The notes: generated by a model not told the origin, from the letters alone. A stretch of DNA of 20,000 bases from Symbiodinium natans (GCA_905221605.1 CAJNDS010000456.1:10001-30000), one strand, 5' to 3'. Positions 1 through 19,023 are shown, counted from the first letter of the stretch. Program-made: numbers and translations.

Positions 1-35
1 GGCTTTAGGACACCAGAAACATCGCGCCAAAAAAG

Positions 36-139
36 CTCCAGACAAAGAGCGCGGGCAACCCGCCCCATTCCAAAATTCCGGAACCCAGCGAAAGCCGCAT
101 GTTTTGTGTGCCTCCAGAAAAAGAGCGCGGGCAAACCGC
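36..139. repeat. 28-bp imperfect direct repeat, two copies
   Basis: Positions 36-63 and 112-139 match at 26 of 28 bases, offset by 76 bp. Both contain the core AAAGAGCGCGGGCAA. The second copy ends just before the TAC microsatellite. No coding role is visible; it may be a short minisatellite remnant at the edge of the array. Confidence 0.75.
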
Positions 140-151
140 AGCTTTGCACCG

Positions 152-612
<461 letters not shown>

Positions 613-699
613 GCACTACAATGTGTCAAGGCCGAACTTGCAGTATATGAGTAATGTGACTTCAGAACTGTAAAAGCAAAACTGAGGCTGTTCAGTTTC

Positions 700-1079
700 A
701 TGGTTGAAATCAAAAATCCCGAAACCCTAAGACCGAAACACTACACCTGAAGTCCTAATGCCCAAATCCAAAACCCTATACTCTAAGGCCGAAACCCTGA
801 ACCCCACACTGTACAACCTAAACCTTTAACAACAAGGCCGAAACCCAAAACCCTAAAGCCAACCCTATTGCCGCAGCCCTAAACCCTAAACCCGAATGCC
901 CAAATCCAACCCGAAACCCCACGCGCGAAAAACCCTAGTGCCACAACCCTAAACCCGAATGCCCAAATCCAAAATCCTAAACCCTAAGCCCTAAACCCTA
1001 AGCCCTACACGGCTACACACTAAACCCTAAACCCCAAACCTTAGACCGCACGTGCTATGCCCTAAGCCCCAAACCCTAA
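700..1079. repeat. Degenerate telomere-like (CCCTAAA) array, left part
   Basis: Many CCCTAAA, CCCTAAG and CCCGAAA heptamer variants sit in loose tandem, with a recurring phrase AATGCCCAAATCCAA at roughly 758, 893 and 958. CCCTAAA is the C-strand of the plant-type telomere repeat TTTAGGG, which dinoflagellates also use. The orientation matches the left end of a chromosome. The units are too diverged for a working telomere, so this is subtelomeric or interstitial relic sequence. Confidence 0.8.
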
Positions 1080-2055
1080 CCCTACGCGCTTACTTGTTCA
1101 TCATGGTAATGACGGTCCTATTAAATGATGTTGACACTAGACTTAGACAGTCGGGCGTTCCCACCAATACATGGTCAATCGGTAAACCGACATACGATCT
1201 CGAGTATGCCGACGACGCCTTACTCGTGGCAATTACTAGATCGCAGGCAACAGAGTTTTTGCAAATCTACAAGCAGAGGCTACACTGTATGGCTGAGGGC
1301 TAAACCTCGAAAAAACACAATTGCTCAAGCACACGCTGCGCACTGATGGTAAGTTGTTGTACGCGGACGGAACGGTAGTACCAGAAGCGGACACATGTAA
1401 GTATTTAGGCACAATGGTAGATTGGCAAAGACCGACACCCACCGCAATGCTACGCCGCAAAACACAGGCGCATAAGGCGTACGTGAAATTGCAGCAATAC
1501 TGGCGCACCCCGAGCAGACAGGTAAAGCTAGTTCATACAACCATCGTCCCCAGTCTTAGAAACGGCCTCGATACTCTTACACTAGTCTCCCGTAGACGCA
1601 TGGTACTGCCAATACATGCGCAGAGCCATGGGCATCAAATCATCTTATTATTCTCACATCACCAATCGAACAGTGTGGGAGCAGGCTGGAAAACCTACAC
1701 TGCCTTCACAGACCCTTACCTCACAACAATTAAACAACTGGCCAGGGTCATTGCTACACCACCATCAGATCCATTGCATAATGTTGTTTTTTCACCATGA
1801 TATAAGGATAGGCTGAGGACATCCCCATAGATACTGGTTGGAACTCAACGTAGAATCCGTCCTCCAAATTTTAGCGGACTACCTCGACCACGCCGCCCCT
1901 TCTAGCGATCACAGAAGAGATTTCTTAGGGCTAAAACAATTGTTAGCCCAAGACACACAATTCCTGTCGTATCTCGAGTCTGCGCCGACGCGTCTGCTTA
2001 AAAGACACGCCCGCTTGTTGACATGCGCATGGCAGCCGTAAATGCCCTACGCGCT
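1080..2055. repeat. 11-bp direct repeats flanking the retroelement (target-site duplication)
   Basis: CCCTACGCGCT occurs at 1080-1090 and again at 2045-2055. The first copy directly precedes the point where reverse transcriptase similarity begins. The second comes four bases after the last stop of the element at 2039-2041. The duplicated sequence resembles a telomere-like unit, so the target was the CCCTAAA array. Confidence 0.75.
1091..2044 (+). mobile_element. 5'-truncated non-LTR retrotransposon (reverse transcriptase fragment)
   Basis: The insert opens inside a reverse transcriptase palm domain: AYLFIMVMTVLLNDVD, then the catalytic YADD at 1205-1216 (context LEYADDALLVA). Next comes GLNLEKTQ and the thumb-like CKYLGTMVDW near 1400. 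The C-terminal part contains RRAMGIKSSYYSHITNRTVW near 1617, then QLARVIATPPSDPLHNVVF near 1735-1795, then RYWLELNVESVLQILADYL from about 1830 to the stop at 2039-2041. These pieces lie in different frames, with shifts near 1300, 1600, 1720 and 1810, so the copy is dead. The 5' truncation and flanking target duplication are typical of LINE insertion. There is no long poly-A tail, so the true 3' end is uncertain. The endonuclease and N-terminal RT motifs are absent. Confidence 0.88.
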
Positions 2056-2200
2056 ATGCCTAAATCGAAAGCCCTACACCCTAAATCCGCAACCCTACTT
2101 CCTAAACCCTACTTAATGTCCAAACATCCTCAAACAAAACCCTAAACCCTAAACCCTCAGGCCGAAGCCTTTAAAACCCTAAGCCCCAATGCCATAACCG
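2056..2200. repeat. Degenerate telomere-like (CCCTAAA) array, right part
   Basis: The same degenerate heptamer units (CCCTAAACCCTAAA, CCCTAAGCCCC) resume right after the retroelement, in the same orientation as the left part. A last short patch appears near 2783-2800 (GTAAACCCTAAACTC). The array was evidently continuous before the insertion. Confidence 0.75.
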
Positions 2201-3771
2201 GGCCATAGCCCTCTCTAGCTATGTACAATTTAAGGCATTTTGGTGTGGGGGTTTGGAGCCCGAGGGGGCAGACCCCAGGTTCCCCGACCAGGGAGTCCTG
2301 GGCCCTGCTGCATCCCCAAGCTGTGGCCTTGGCAGCGTGCCCACAAAACGTTTTTTTGGTGCTTCTGGTTTTTTTTTGTGTCCTGGCCCTGCGACGCTTG
2401 CCCATTTGGGGGGGTTGCTGTCGGCCGGATGGTTCGTTTGGGGTTTTCCCTCCCCCGCCAGCAAAGAGCCTGAGAACCCTCTTGCAGCCTTCAAGCCTGT
2501 GGAAGCCCAAAAACCTGCAAATTCTTGGTGTCATTTCTAAATCAATGCAGAATTATTGCTAGAATCGGCAACTTTTCCCGAATCCGGGGCACCCTCACAG
2601 ACACTAAATCAAGGCTTCATCAAGGAAGGAGGAAGTTTTTGGAAGCAGGCATGTAGATAGTGCCGAGCCAAGCAAGAAGAAGGGATGCATAATTCAAACG
2701 AAAAGTGATTCGGGGAGGGTGGGGTGACACCAAAAACAAAGTGATGTACGGGGCCTTGGGAATCGCCAGCCCAGGCCAATCGTAAACCCTAAACTCTATG
2801 CCCTAATGCTGTGCACCCTATCTTCGTACCCCGGATTGTAAGCTACATGGTGTAGAGGGTTCTGGGGCGGAATTGTAGATGTTGACAATTGTTGCGGAGC
2901 TGCTAGCTTAGGGTTGAAGGCTTGGGGTTGTGGGATGGTTGGGGGCGTCTCCGGGGAAACCCAACAAACTGGAGGCCTCCTCTGTCAGGTAATTACTGTA
3001 CATAGTCATTCTTGGAATGCACACTTCTCTGGCCAACGTCATAGTCCACACCCGACATTGATGTCCAGGCTGTAAGTTTGATTTAGGATGAAACGACTAA
3101 AGCTCCGAAACCCCGTGCGAAAAATCAATCGGATTGGGCCGAACCTACCACGCAAAGCCTTCCCACACAAAATTGAAAGCTACTCTCCGAAAGGAGCCTT
3201 GGGCTAGGGCATAGCGCGTGGGGTTACTTTTTTCGGATGTTCTACACTACTTTACACACCCGCTCCGAGATCCGAGATACTGGCACCAATGGCACGAAGC
3301 CCGGTGCGACTTAGTCTTCCCGCACGGAGCTCTTGTGATGCCGTCCACTGTGGAACTCTATGACAGCGCACTTCGCACGCAGACAGCACGCTCGCACCGA
3401 TGACCCTGTCGAATGTCGCCATTCACGCCATCGACGCGGATCCTGGGTCCTGTTTTCTTTGCGGTTCTGGTGCATACTTTCCGCCGTGTGTGGACTTGCG
3501 TCATGCTTTGATCGGGGTTTCCTCATCGGAGCGAGGCGCCTCACCTGGAGTCTTACAGGAATCCGGCAACGCGTGCTTTTCATCTGAAATCCTGCTTCTG
3601 CCTGTTTAGCGTGGCCACTGGGCTCGGAAGTCAAAAACCAGGTGTACCGGCTTGCACAAAAGACACGGTGCCTCACAAACACATCCGAAGCAATGCGAAC
3701 TGTGCAGCAGTGCGAGGGAGTTGCATTCCGCTTGTATTTGCACTGTGTAGTGAAAACATCCGTTGCTCCAG
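2201..3771. other. No gene recognised upstream of ABCE1
   Basis: 2220-2560 is rich in G and C runs with no recognisable protein. Around 3218-3403 an open + frame contains LFSDVLHYFTHPLRDPRYWH, which I cannot place in any family. I searched for the iron-sulphur domain, the first Walker A and the first signature of ABCE1 and did not find them. The stretch may be a long intron or the region upstream of a truncated gene. Confidence 0.5.
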
Positions 3772-6820
<3,049 letters not shown>

Positions 6821-7330
6821 ACATGAGGCACGAATGGGCATGGCACGCCCTGACAAATCCTGATCACATTTGCCGGCCTTGTGCCGACACAGTTTCAGCC
6901 ATCTTGCACACGCAGGGCCTGGACCTGCAGAACAAGCAGGTGAGCCGGTTCTTCGCTGTCACAGCAGGGACGGGCGAGTCTGATTCACGGCCTGATCCGC
7001 AAGATTTTTCGGGTTTGCTGTTCTCGCCATAGCCCTAGAATCGCAGCACGTAGCGACGTAGCCTGCGGTGCCAAAAGGGGTTCCTCCTCATGGTTACCCA
7101 TCCCCCACCCCTCGATGACATGCCCCCGATGATCCCCGATGGTATGCCCCTCGGGACACTGCTTACAGTTTAGGATTCGAGAGGCCTTATCAGCAAGACG
7201 GCGGACGTGCCTACCGATTTGGCATTTCCAATTGGAGGGCCTTCTTGTACGGGCCTATTCTCTAGGCTTTTCCTAGGAAACTTCTTATTTTATTCCCTTT
7301 GTATTTTGAGAGGAAATCGTTCCTTTCCGT
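6821..7330. other. Intergenic, no gene recognised
   Basis: Downstream of the ABCE1 stop I see no conserved protein on either strand. A C-rich patch with repeated CCCCGATG and ATGCCCC words spans 7105-7155. GGGACACTGCTTACAG at about 7153 resembles the interspersed repeat family described from 7940 on. Confidence 0.6.
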
Positions 7331-7340
7331 AGGTTTGGAC

Positions 7341-7845
7341 TAGGAGAAGAAGAAAGAAGTAAGTAAGCAAAGAAAGAAAGAAAGCAAGAAGTAAAGAAAG
7401 AAGTAAAGAAAAAACACATTTTTTCTTCAACCATCCCAACCCGACAGATGTGGATTGTTCTGGGTTGGGGCACTCCAGGGACACTGGGGATGATACGGGT
7501 GATGGGCGAGGGGCAGACAGGGCGAGGAGCAGAGTTTAGTTTTCAAAATCTAACAACCCCACACCGAGGGTTGGGAACAAAGAAAGAAAGAAAAAAAGCC
7601 AGACATAAAGAAGAAATGAAAGGAAAACAAATAAAGACATAAATCATTAAGTAAAGAAACAAAACGGCCGAACGAACGAAATAACGAACCAAAGAAAGCA
7701 AGAAAATCAATAAATACAGAACTAAAGACATACATTAAAATCAGATAAGGAAAGGCAAGCTTGTTCCAAAGCATCTGCAGGGATCAGGGGTTCAGGCTCT
7801 TGATTTATCATTTTCTTCTTCTTCTTCTTGTTCTTCTTCTTTAGG
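7341..7845. repeat. Polypurine / polypyrimidine low-complexity tracts
   Basis: 7341-7414 is almost all A and G (GAAA/GAAG units). 7577-7700 is A-rich with AAAGAAAG units, and 7811-7842 is a CTT tract on the + strand. Open frames on the minus strand (runs of Phe, Leu, Ser) come from this composition. No gene is supported. Confidence 0.85.
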
Positions 7846-7939
7846 GTTCCGAATTCAGGGTTCCGGCTCCCCTTAAGTTCATCTTTTTGAAACCCCCGTG
7901 TCTGCAAATGGGGCCGAAAAATGGCAGCAGAAAAGGCCA

Positions 7940-8875
7940 CCGGGATGCAGCTTGCGATTCAGGATCCCGAGAGAATTGGGGACACTGCTTGCGATTGAGG
8001 GTTTGGAGATCGTTGGAAGCAGAAAAGAAGGGGGGAGACACGGCTTAGAAAACGTCATAAGGACACTGACATCTTCATAACTGTTGCGAAAGACAAATGC
8101 TGGGGGCACTGGCTGCGATGTCGAGTTTAAAGAGAGTTAAGGATGAGGGGACACATTGCTTGCGATTTGAGATTTCATCAGAAAATGCAGTGGACACGAC
8201 GTTGAACTCTTTTCTCGAAACGAAATTGATGGGACCATTGCTTGCAATTTCGGGTTTGGAATGCAGGGCTCGCGATTTTTTTTTCGCAAGTCAAGTTGCG
8301 CTAGCAATCTCAGGGACTAGGACTTGTGATTCAATACATTAGGCGAGAACTTTCGCCATCAACTTAGGGAGCAGGGCTTGCGATTTGATATTTTGTTGTT
8401 TTTGGAAGACAACTTCCACCAAAATCTTCGGGACCAGGGCTTGCGATTGATATGTTGGACAATCACCTCTAAGCGGGTTAACAGAGCTATTTTGTTAATC
8501 CCGTTTGTTGTTGTGAACGGGGTGTACTTGAAAGGGCAAAGCAAAAACCCTGTTTTGCTGACGACATTTGCGTGGAGCGGAACATTTTTTTGTTGTTGCC
8601 TTGAGGGGGCCTACTTGAAACGAACAAGAGAATGATACAAGAGCCTTGAGCAACAAAAACATTTTGCTCACCTCAGTTATTGTCTTAAACGGCCTACTTG
8701 AAACGGGCAACAACAAAATCGATTCGTTAAAGCAATTTGTTGCATTGTTGGGCCGGTTTGAGAATATTGAAAACAACTTCGGCAATGACGATTTAGGGAT
8801 CAGGGCTTGCGATATGAATGTCGAAGACGGCTTGAGCAAGAAATCTTAGGTGCCAGGGCTTGCGACTGGAATTTT
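7940..8875. repeat. Interspersed repeat with core CAGGGCTTGCGATTTGA
   Basis: The core recurs, more or less diverged, near 7950, 7987, 8111, 8155, 8240, 8266, 8321, 8371, 8433, 8799 and 8852, often preceded by GGGACA or GGGACCA. The copies are irregularly spaced and too diverged to be CRISPR. A second phrase, GGCCTACTTGAAACGGGCAA, is interleaved at 8514-8540, 8601-8628 and 8685-8710. No protein is recognisable. Confidence 0.75.
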
Positions 8876-8883
8876 GATTTCAA

Positions 8884-8931
8884 TGTGTCACTCACCTGTC
8901 ACCTGCAGTGTGTCACTCACCTGTCAGCTGC
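8884..8931. repeat. Short tandem duplication
   Basis: Two 23-bp copies with core GTGTCACTCACCTGTCA sit at 8884-8906 and 8909-8931, offset by 25 bp and differing at one base (CACCTGC against CAGCTGC). Confidence 0.85.
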
Positions 8932-9339
8932 GTCAGACAGCACCCTTGAAGTATGTAAAATTGGTTTGTTCACGGAGTCGGTGATGGAGATATATGCTTT
9001 TTTGAAGATGCGTACTGTTGCCCGTGAGATGCGGAAAAAGGTGTAAGGGAAAGCCGCACAGAAATGGAGAAGGAGGACCAGGACGTCAAAAGGGAAATCT
9101 GCAATCTGGGCAAAGAACCAGGAAAACTTGCGGGAGTGACTTTTTAGCCGCAACAAATGGTATTTGGCTTGGGCCTCGACTGATTGTTGTTCACAGGTTT
9201 TTGTCGATAAAGGCTTAACAACCGTTCATTAATTATACGTAGATATGCAATTGTTGAGGTTGAAGTACTTAAATAGTCTACCGTTAGATAGGTAATTGCA
9301 GTTTAATTCTTCCAGAAATGTATTTGTTAAAACCAGTAA
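8932..9339. other. No gene recognised; start of AT-rich island
   Basis: From about 9215 the base composition shifts to AT-rich (TTAATTA, TTTAAGTACTT words). No conserved exon is visible on either strand. Confidence 0.5.
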
Positions 9340-10112
9340 ACGCTCAGACCTGGGGGTTTTGCTTAACGCTTAAATCTTTAAGTACTTAGTTGTTTTAATT
9401 ATGTAATTGCTTGGGTAAGTCGCAGAGATCGAATAGTCAGAAATTTAAGCACTGAACTGTTTAGTTAGTTTAACTGCATTAAGTTCTTAATTGGCTAAAA
9501 CCTAGGTAAATCATCCCAGACCTGGAGGCCCTGACAAACTTTTTACCTATTTGAGTATTTGATTGTGGTTATTCGGGAGAGCGGGAGATTCAAAATTTCT
9601 AAATACTGGAATACTTACTCTTCAGTTTTCTGGTTCTTAAGAATTTGCTCATGATGTAAATATATTGTCCTGGCCTCCATATCTCCAAATTCCCTAGATT
9701 GTTAGATAGAACTAATACACAACTGCAATAACTCTTTGCTTTAACTATTCTATTTTCCGACTCACCCAAATAATTCAACAATTTAAAGTTAGCTAGCAAA
9801 AATTCAGCCCAGGCGTCCAGATCTTGGATTTCATTGCATGAGAACAAAATCTCATCAATTATCTAAACACTTCGTTGTTTAAATATTTGAGTGATTTAAA
9901 TCTGGTGAAATCCGAGATCTGGAGGCTTGCACTAAATACTGGAGGCTCTGACTAAATTTCGACTTGTTTAGTTGTTTAAGTATTTGGAAAAGCGGAATGG
10001 TTTGCATACCTAAATGATTGAATATGTGATAAACATCAAGGGGACATCCGAGGTCTGGAGGCTCTGATTCAATGTTTGAGTATTTACTTAATGCTGACTT
10101 CACATTAATAAA

Positions 10113-10126
10113 CCCCCCCCCCCCCC
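10113..10126. repeat. Poly-C run of 14
   Basis: Fourteen consecutive C bases follow ATTAATAAA. It lies between two units of the AT-rich repeat family. The length may be unreliable because homopolymers are error-prone. Confidence 0.9.
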
Positions 10127-10211
10127 TTGGTTGATCAATCTTTTCGGCCAGGGCCTCCTCAACTGCATTCGCCTAAATCCTGGTAGGATTTTCTATTAGT
10201 TTTAGTATTAG

Positions 10212-10405
<194 letters not shown>

Positions 10406-10893
10406 TTGGGGGGTTAAGCGTTTTAGGGTTGAGGGTTAAAAAAAATTATGAACAAGCGTGATTTTATAATTGTGGCGGCCGATATTATTGTGTTCCGGCC
10501 CCCGGGATTTTATTATTGTAGCGGGACTCACTAATGTGAAGTCAACATTATTCGGGAGAGCCGCAGATTTAAAACAACCAAAGAAGTTCGTTTTTTGGTT
10601 TTATCTATTGATCAACGTCTTAGGTGGAATCCTAGATCTGGAGTCTATGCTCAAATATCTAGGTATTTAATCATTTGGGAGAGCCCGAGAATGAAGTTGA
10701 TTAGGCAAACAGATATTCATTTGTATAATTATCATGTACTATTTTCCCTATTTGAAACTGCTTGTTTAATTAAAGCCTTGTGAAGAACAAAATCTGGAGG
10801 CTCTGTTTAAATTCAGGTACCTAAAATTTTGGGAACTCCGAAGAGTTGAAATGAAGAAGCCGACTGTCTAAATAGACCCAAAAAGTCGATCGA

Positions 10894-10912
10894 TCTCTCT
10901 CTCTCTCTCTCC
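10894..10912. repeat. (TC)n microsatellite
   Basis: About nine TC units, followed by a TATATACATATATG patch. Confidence 0.9.
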
Positions 10913-10929
10913 TTATATACATATATGCC

Positions 10930-11881
10930 TGTGCTGCATACGTATGTATGTGCGTATGATGCATGTGGACTTTGGCTTCAGCGGGCGGCGGCGGTCTTCT
11001 TAAAGAGCTTTGCCAATAAGTCCCGGATTCGACGGGCCATCGCATGATATCGCAAGGGCGCCGAGTCACTGGAGGGTGTAGAGCGGCTTGGAGCGGCTTC
11101 AGCGGCCAAAAATACTACTACAGTCTGGGCAGTGCTAGGATGGATGATTTCCTGAACAGGCGAAGTGACTTGGACAGTCGTGCGATGTGTAGTGGCCTTC
11201 GGAGTGTACAGTGAACGGCTGCCGGACAGCAGTAAAAAAAAAGCTTCCTGCACGCAGTGTGCTATGCTTGGAAAGGAGTAGCAGTAGGGTGTTGATCTTA
11301 TGCATCTCCCTCACGCTAATTACTCCACACACCGCTGCTCGGCCTCTGGGGAAGTGTGTCAGCTAGACTCCCCGGCCTTCAGATGGACCCAGGTCATGCA
11401 AGTGGCTTTGTAGAGGTCTCGAGAGACAGAAGTTCGCACTGTTCCGGCGTTCTTGTTGCCAAATGTCGGGGTATTTTCTGAATCCGAAACCTAATTCGCT
11501 GTCACTGCGGACTTACCACATCGAAACGACGATCTGCGAACATGAACAAGCAGCCCCCAGGCTCCGTGAGCGCATCGACAACTCCCCACATTCTGCGCAT
11601 CTCCCACGTTTGATCTCCCAGCCAGCCCCGGCCTCTGCAGATAAAGGGAAGGCGAAAGGAGGCGAGTTGCTCTGCCACGAGCAAGTCATATACAGCTTTG
11701 GTGTATGCTGCTAATGTACTCTGCGTTTGGCCCTTGGCTCGAGTCGCACTGGGCCAACGGCTATTCAGACAAAGAGGAGGGTTGGCGATTGCAGGACGAT
11801 TGGGAGCTTGTGGATAGATACTGCAAGCCGGGCAACCTGGCAAGGTGTTTGTGCTTTGCTGGTTGGAAGTGCCTTGTCAGG
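10930..11881. other. Upstream region of the Rab gene, no other gene recognised
   Basis: Open frames exist on both strands (for example 11502-11843 minus and 11463-11714 plus), but none shows a known motif. The last bases before the Rab start codon are pyrimidine/T-rich and end CTTGTCAG|GATG. That is a possible trans- or cis-splice acceptor at 11879-11880. Confidence 0.5.
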
Positions 11882-16043
<4,162 letters not shown>

Positions 16044-18650
16044 GCGACGCTTGCTGGCAGTGGCTTTGTGGATGTGCGCATGTTTGGATTGAATGCTGCG
16101 TTTGGTCTTCGCTTCAGGAAGAGCGAGAAGCAAGGGACACGGCCACAACGGCCGGCAGGCGGTACAGGCCTGCTCCAGCCGACTCTTGCCAGCACGTGGT
16201 TCAGATCCCAAGTCTGCGCGAAGTGCGAAACTGCGAAACGGTGTCATAGTTGTAATGTCATGTTATGCCATAAAGCACGGATGAGCACGGCTTTGCATAT
16301 GGTGGAAGCAGCAGCTAAGGAAAGAGCGAGGCACCGGCACGTGTGGTGGTTGTGGACAGGGCTAGAAGCCCTTTTCACAGACCGGGTACCTTGATCTCAG
16401 GCCCAGAATATCCCAGAATGCTAGAAGTTCGCATGATGGCAAAGCGAACCCTGCACGTATCTCTGCAATACCGGCACCTCTCCATGACATTCCATGACCT
16501 CAGCCACCCTAGCTTGCTCACAGCGTGCCAGCTTTCTCATTGCAAAGCTGGAGACAGGGTTGCAAAGAACGCAGATACACGCCCCTTGCTTGGTGTTGCG
16601 CGTTTCTTTTTTGGTATGTTGTGGAAGGGTCATGGTGTTGTGGGTATTTAAATGCCCCAGCATTTCCTGCATTGGCTTCCTTTAGGGTGGAACAACACGT
16701 CCCATTGGTCGAGTTTCCGTGTGTCTTTCCTGAACTGTCTGCAGCACGGCCGTTTTGCCTCCCGCCGTTGAGCGAAGTTCTGCTCGCATTTGTCTGCATT
16801 TGCTTCTCCAAATCCTGCTTTTTTGCAAGTTTTTGACGTCAGAATGAGCGTCGAACTGGCTCGTGGAAGAAATTATCTTCGGCATGCAACCACTGGCACT
16901 TTCATCTAGAGCCGCTTTCCAAAAATAACGGTCAAAGAACAGTCAGCCGGAACGCTGAATTCTGCTGCCTGCACCCACCTTCAAGCTTCTTGATCATTGG
17001 TCACGAGATGTCGAAAGTTGCCGAAAACCTTCAATATGTGGCGCGCTGGCTCCGGTTCGCAACATGCTCTCGCAACAAGTTCGCGAAACACTTTCGCAAC
17101 ACTGGCATCCGGCGCTTGGGATCCTCCGAGGTTCACCGCGGTGCGTTGGTGCAGCGCAGTCTACCAGCGGCTACCGCGTGCCCGCGGGCCAAAAGCAGAG
17201 AAGCGCTCGTTGGACTCGATTGCTTGTGCATAGCGTTGGAGAGCAAATTGATGCACAAAAACTACATCAGAATCTATCATCAAATGTCGCTCGGCTCAAG
17301 TTGCGCAAATTTTTTCCACAAGAGCTTTTGACACGTGGCCTGAAGCAGCAGGGTGGTAACTTGCCCGCCGCTGCTTCCTTGGCCGTTTGCAGGGTGCTGC
17401 CGGCCCTTCGTGCACCTCCCTGAGCGAGCTAAGATGACAGGAAACTGATACCATCGAAAGAAGATCCAACCTAGCCGCAGGCATTGCGCCAGACCTTGTC
17501 GGTAATGGCACCAAGGTGGACTGCAGGAACCTCAGCCCAGCCGTTGCCAATGCAAAAAAAAACCCTCGCCCTATTCCCTTCTCTGACGCGTAGTCTTGAC
17601 TGAGGTAGTTGGAGGTTCTGAGAAGGGCGGTATCCTAGTTCGTCGGGGCCAGGTCAGGCCGTCCATTGTCCATTGTCTTTTCAAGCGTTGTCTGTACAGT
17701 GGCATGACCATGTTTTCTCTGTGTGGGCACCTCTGGCAGCAATAGTCGTGGCAGGAGCTTGCGTCAGATGCACTCCCGCAACGTCTATCCACGGGCTCCG
17801 AGGACGGATAAAAAAACAACATCACTGCCCCAACAATTGCAGGACTAGATTCGGCCACAACCCGTTCTAGCGAAAACCATGTGAGTCATTTGAGGAACTT
17901 GCACCTGCAAACGCAATCAGTCAAACATACTTACATGCCGGCCTAGCATGCCCCGCTTTTGGACACTCTTTCTTGCACCTTCCTCTGCTAGCTTACTTTC
18001 CGTTTTCGTTCCCTCGGGCCCTCGGTGATGCCCTTCCATTTCGTTTATGAATGCCGCTGCTTCGGCTAAGCACAATGTGTTGAGGCAATGGTGCATACCA
18101 TTGCATCATGCCCTGAAGGTAGAGGAGTTGCACATGTCTGGTGAACGCCTTCACTTCCGTCGAATAGCGGGCAGTGGCCCCGAGGTCTGCCCGTGTCCGC
18201 GCTTGTGTTCGTATCTCGCTGCAAGTGTCGTTTATCTTCGATGGCAGGAGGGATGGGTGAGTGTGCGGATCAGCGGCAAGGAGTTGCTTCGGAGGAAGGC
18301 GAGGCAGAGCCATTTGGGTAGTTCTCTCGGTTAGGTTCCCTTTTGGTTCTCTTTTTTCCGCTTTCACTTGACCTCGCCTGGACAGGACGAGTCAGAGGAG
18401 GCTGAGCCGCCAACAAGTGGCAAAATGGTTCTGAACTAAGCTGGCCAACATTGGCCAACTCGGCCGAGGTCTATGTGATTGTGCTATCCTTGTGCTGCCT
18501 TCCGTTCAGGCCTTAAGCCTTCCCATCAAGCATCGCGAAGTTGTCGGACCGAGCTCGGGATACCGTCACCGTTGGGTTGTGGCCCTGGAGCGGTGTCGGA
18601 GAGCTTTGCTTGAGCTGCACGATATGCCACGATGCCTTATGCGGCGCCAG
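16044..18650. other. Unassigned stretch between the Rab and phosphopantetheinyl transferase genes
   Basis: It presumably holds the Rab 3' end and the 5' exons of the next gene, but I could not identify them. The only candidate is a Rab tail exon from 16118. No other conserved motif, tRNA or repeat array is apparent. Open frames such as 17064-17423 or 18047-18334 show no recognisable family. Confidence 0.5.
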
Positions 18651-19023
18651 GCTGTCAACATTGATGCTTGGCACCCCGAAGGTGGATCAGCCAGGAGCTC
18701 AAGTCTTGAACAACAAAGATCAGAAAGGCTTGTTCTTGTTTTCATCTTCGAGTTATGCGCATTCTACACGTGTGTTTACGCACTAAGGATGGAAAAGAAT
18801 TTCAGTTCTTGCTGCATCTGATCAAGGAGGAGATAGACAGAAAAGCAGACGCTTTGGCACGTTCTTATTTCGTTGAGCGACAGGGTGCTCTGGACATAAG
18901 ATTTGTGTTTGAGGGCTTCTGGCACGTTAGCATGGCATGCAGTGATATTGAGCAAGTTGCCGCCAGGTCATGCGGTTCAAGTTCTTGGAGGATCAAAAGC
19001 GGGCACTCATCTCTAGACTTTTG
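18651..19023 (+). CDS. 4'-phosphopantetheinyl transferase, AASDHPPT/LYS5 (Sfp) type, partial
   Basis: Enzymes of this family move phosphopantetheine from CoA to a serine of carrier proteins (fatty-acid and polyketide synthases, alpha-aminoadipate reductase). Three exons are visible. 18651-18677 encodes AVNIDAWHP, 18788-18844 encodes DGKEFQFLLHLIKEEIDRK, and 18967-19023 encodes VMRFKFLEDQKRALISRLL. Together they match the N-terminal family pattern of a Trp-x-Pro, then Glu-x-x-x-LL, then V-x-RF-x-F-x-x-D-x-x-RAL-x-SRLL, with conserved spacing. The introns are 18678-18787 (GA-AG) and 18845-18966 (GC-AG). A GT donor follows at 19024. The catalytic second half was not found before the window end, and the start exon was not located either. 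Assignment rests on about 47 residues. Confidence 0.78.

Noticed and set aside
7940-8875. Repeated GGGCTTGCGATT cores considered as a CRISPR-like array
   Set aside because: Copies are diverged, spacing is irregular, and the genome is clearly eukaryotic.
11015-11045. tRNA T-arm-like CCCGGATTCGACGGG
   Set aside because: The loop lacks the canonical TTC start on either strand, and no acceptor, D or anticodon stems fit around it.
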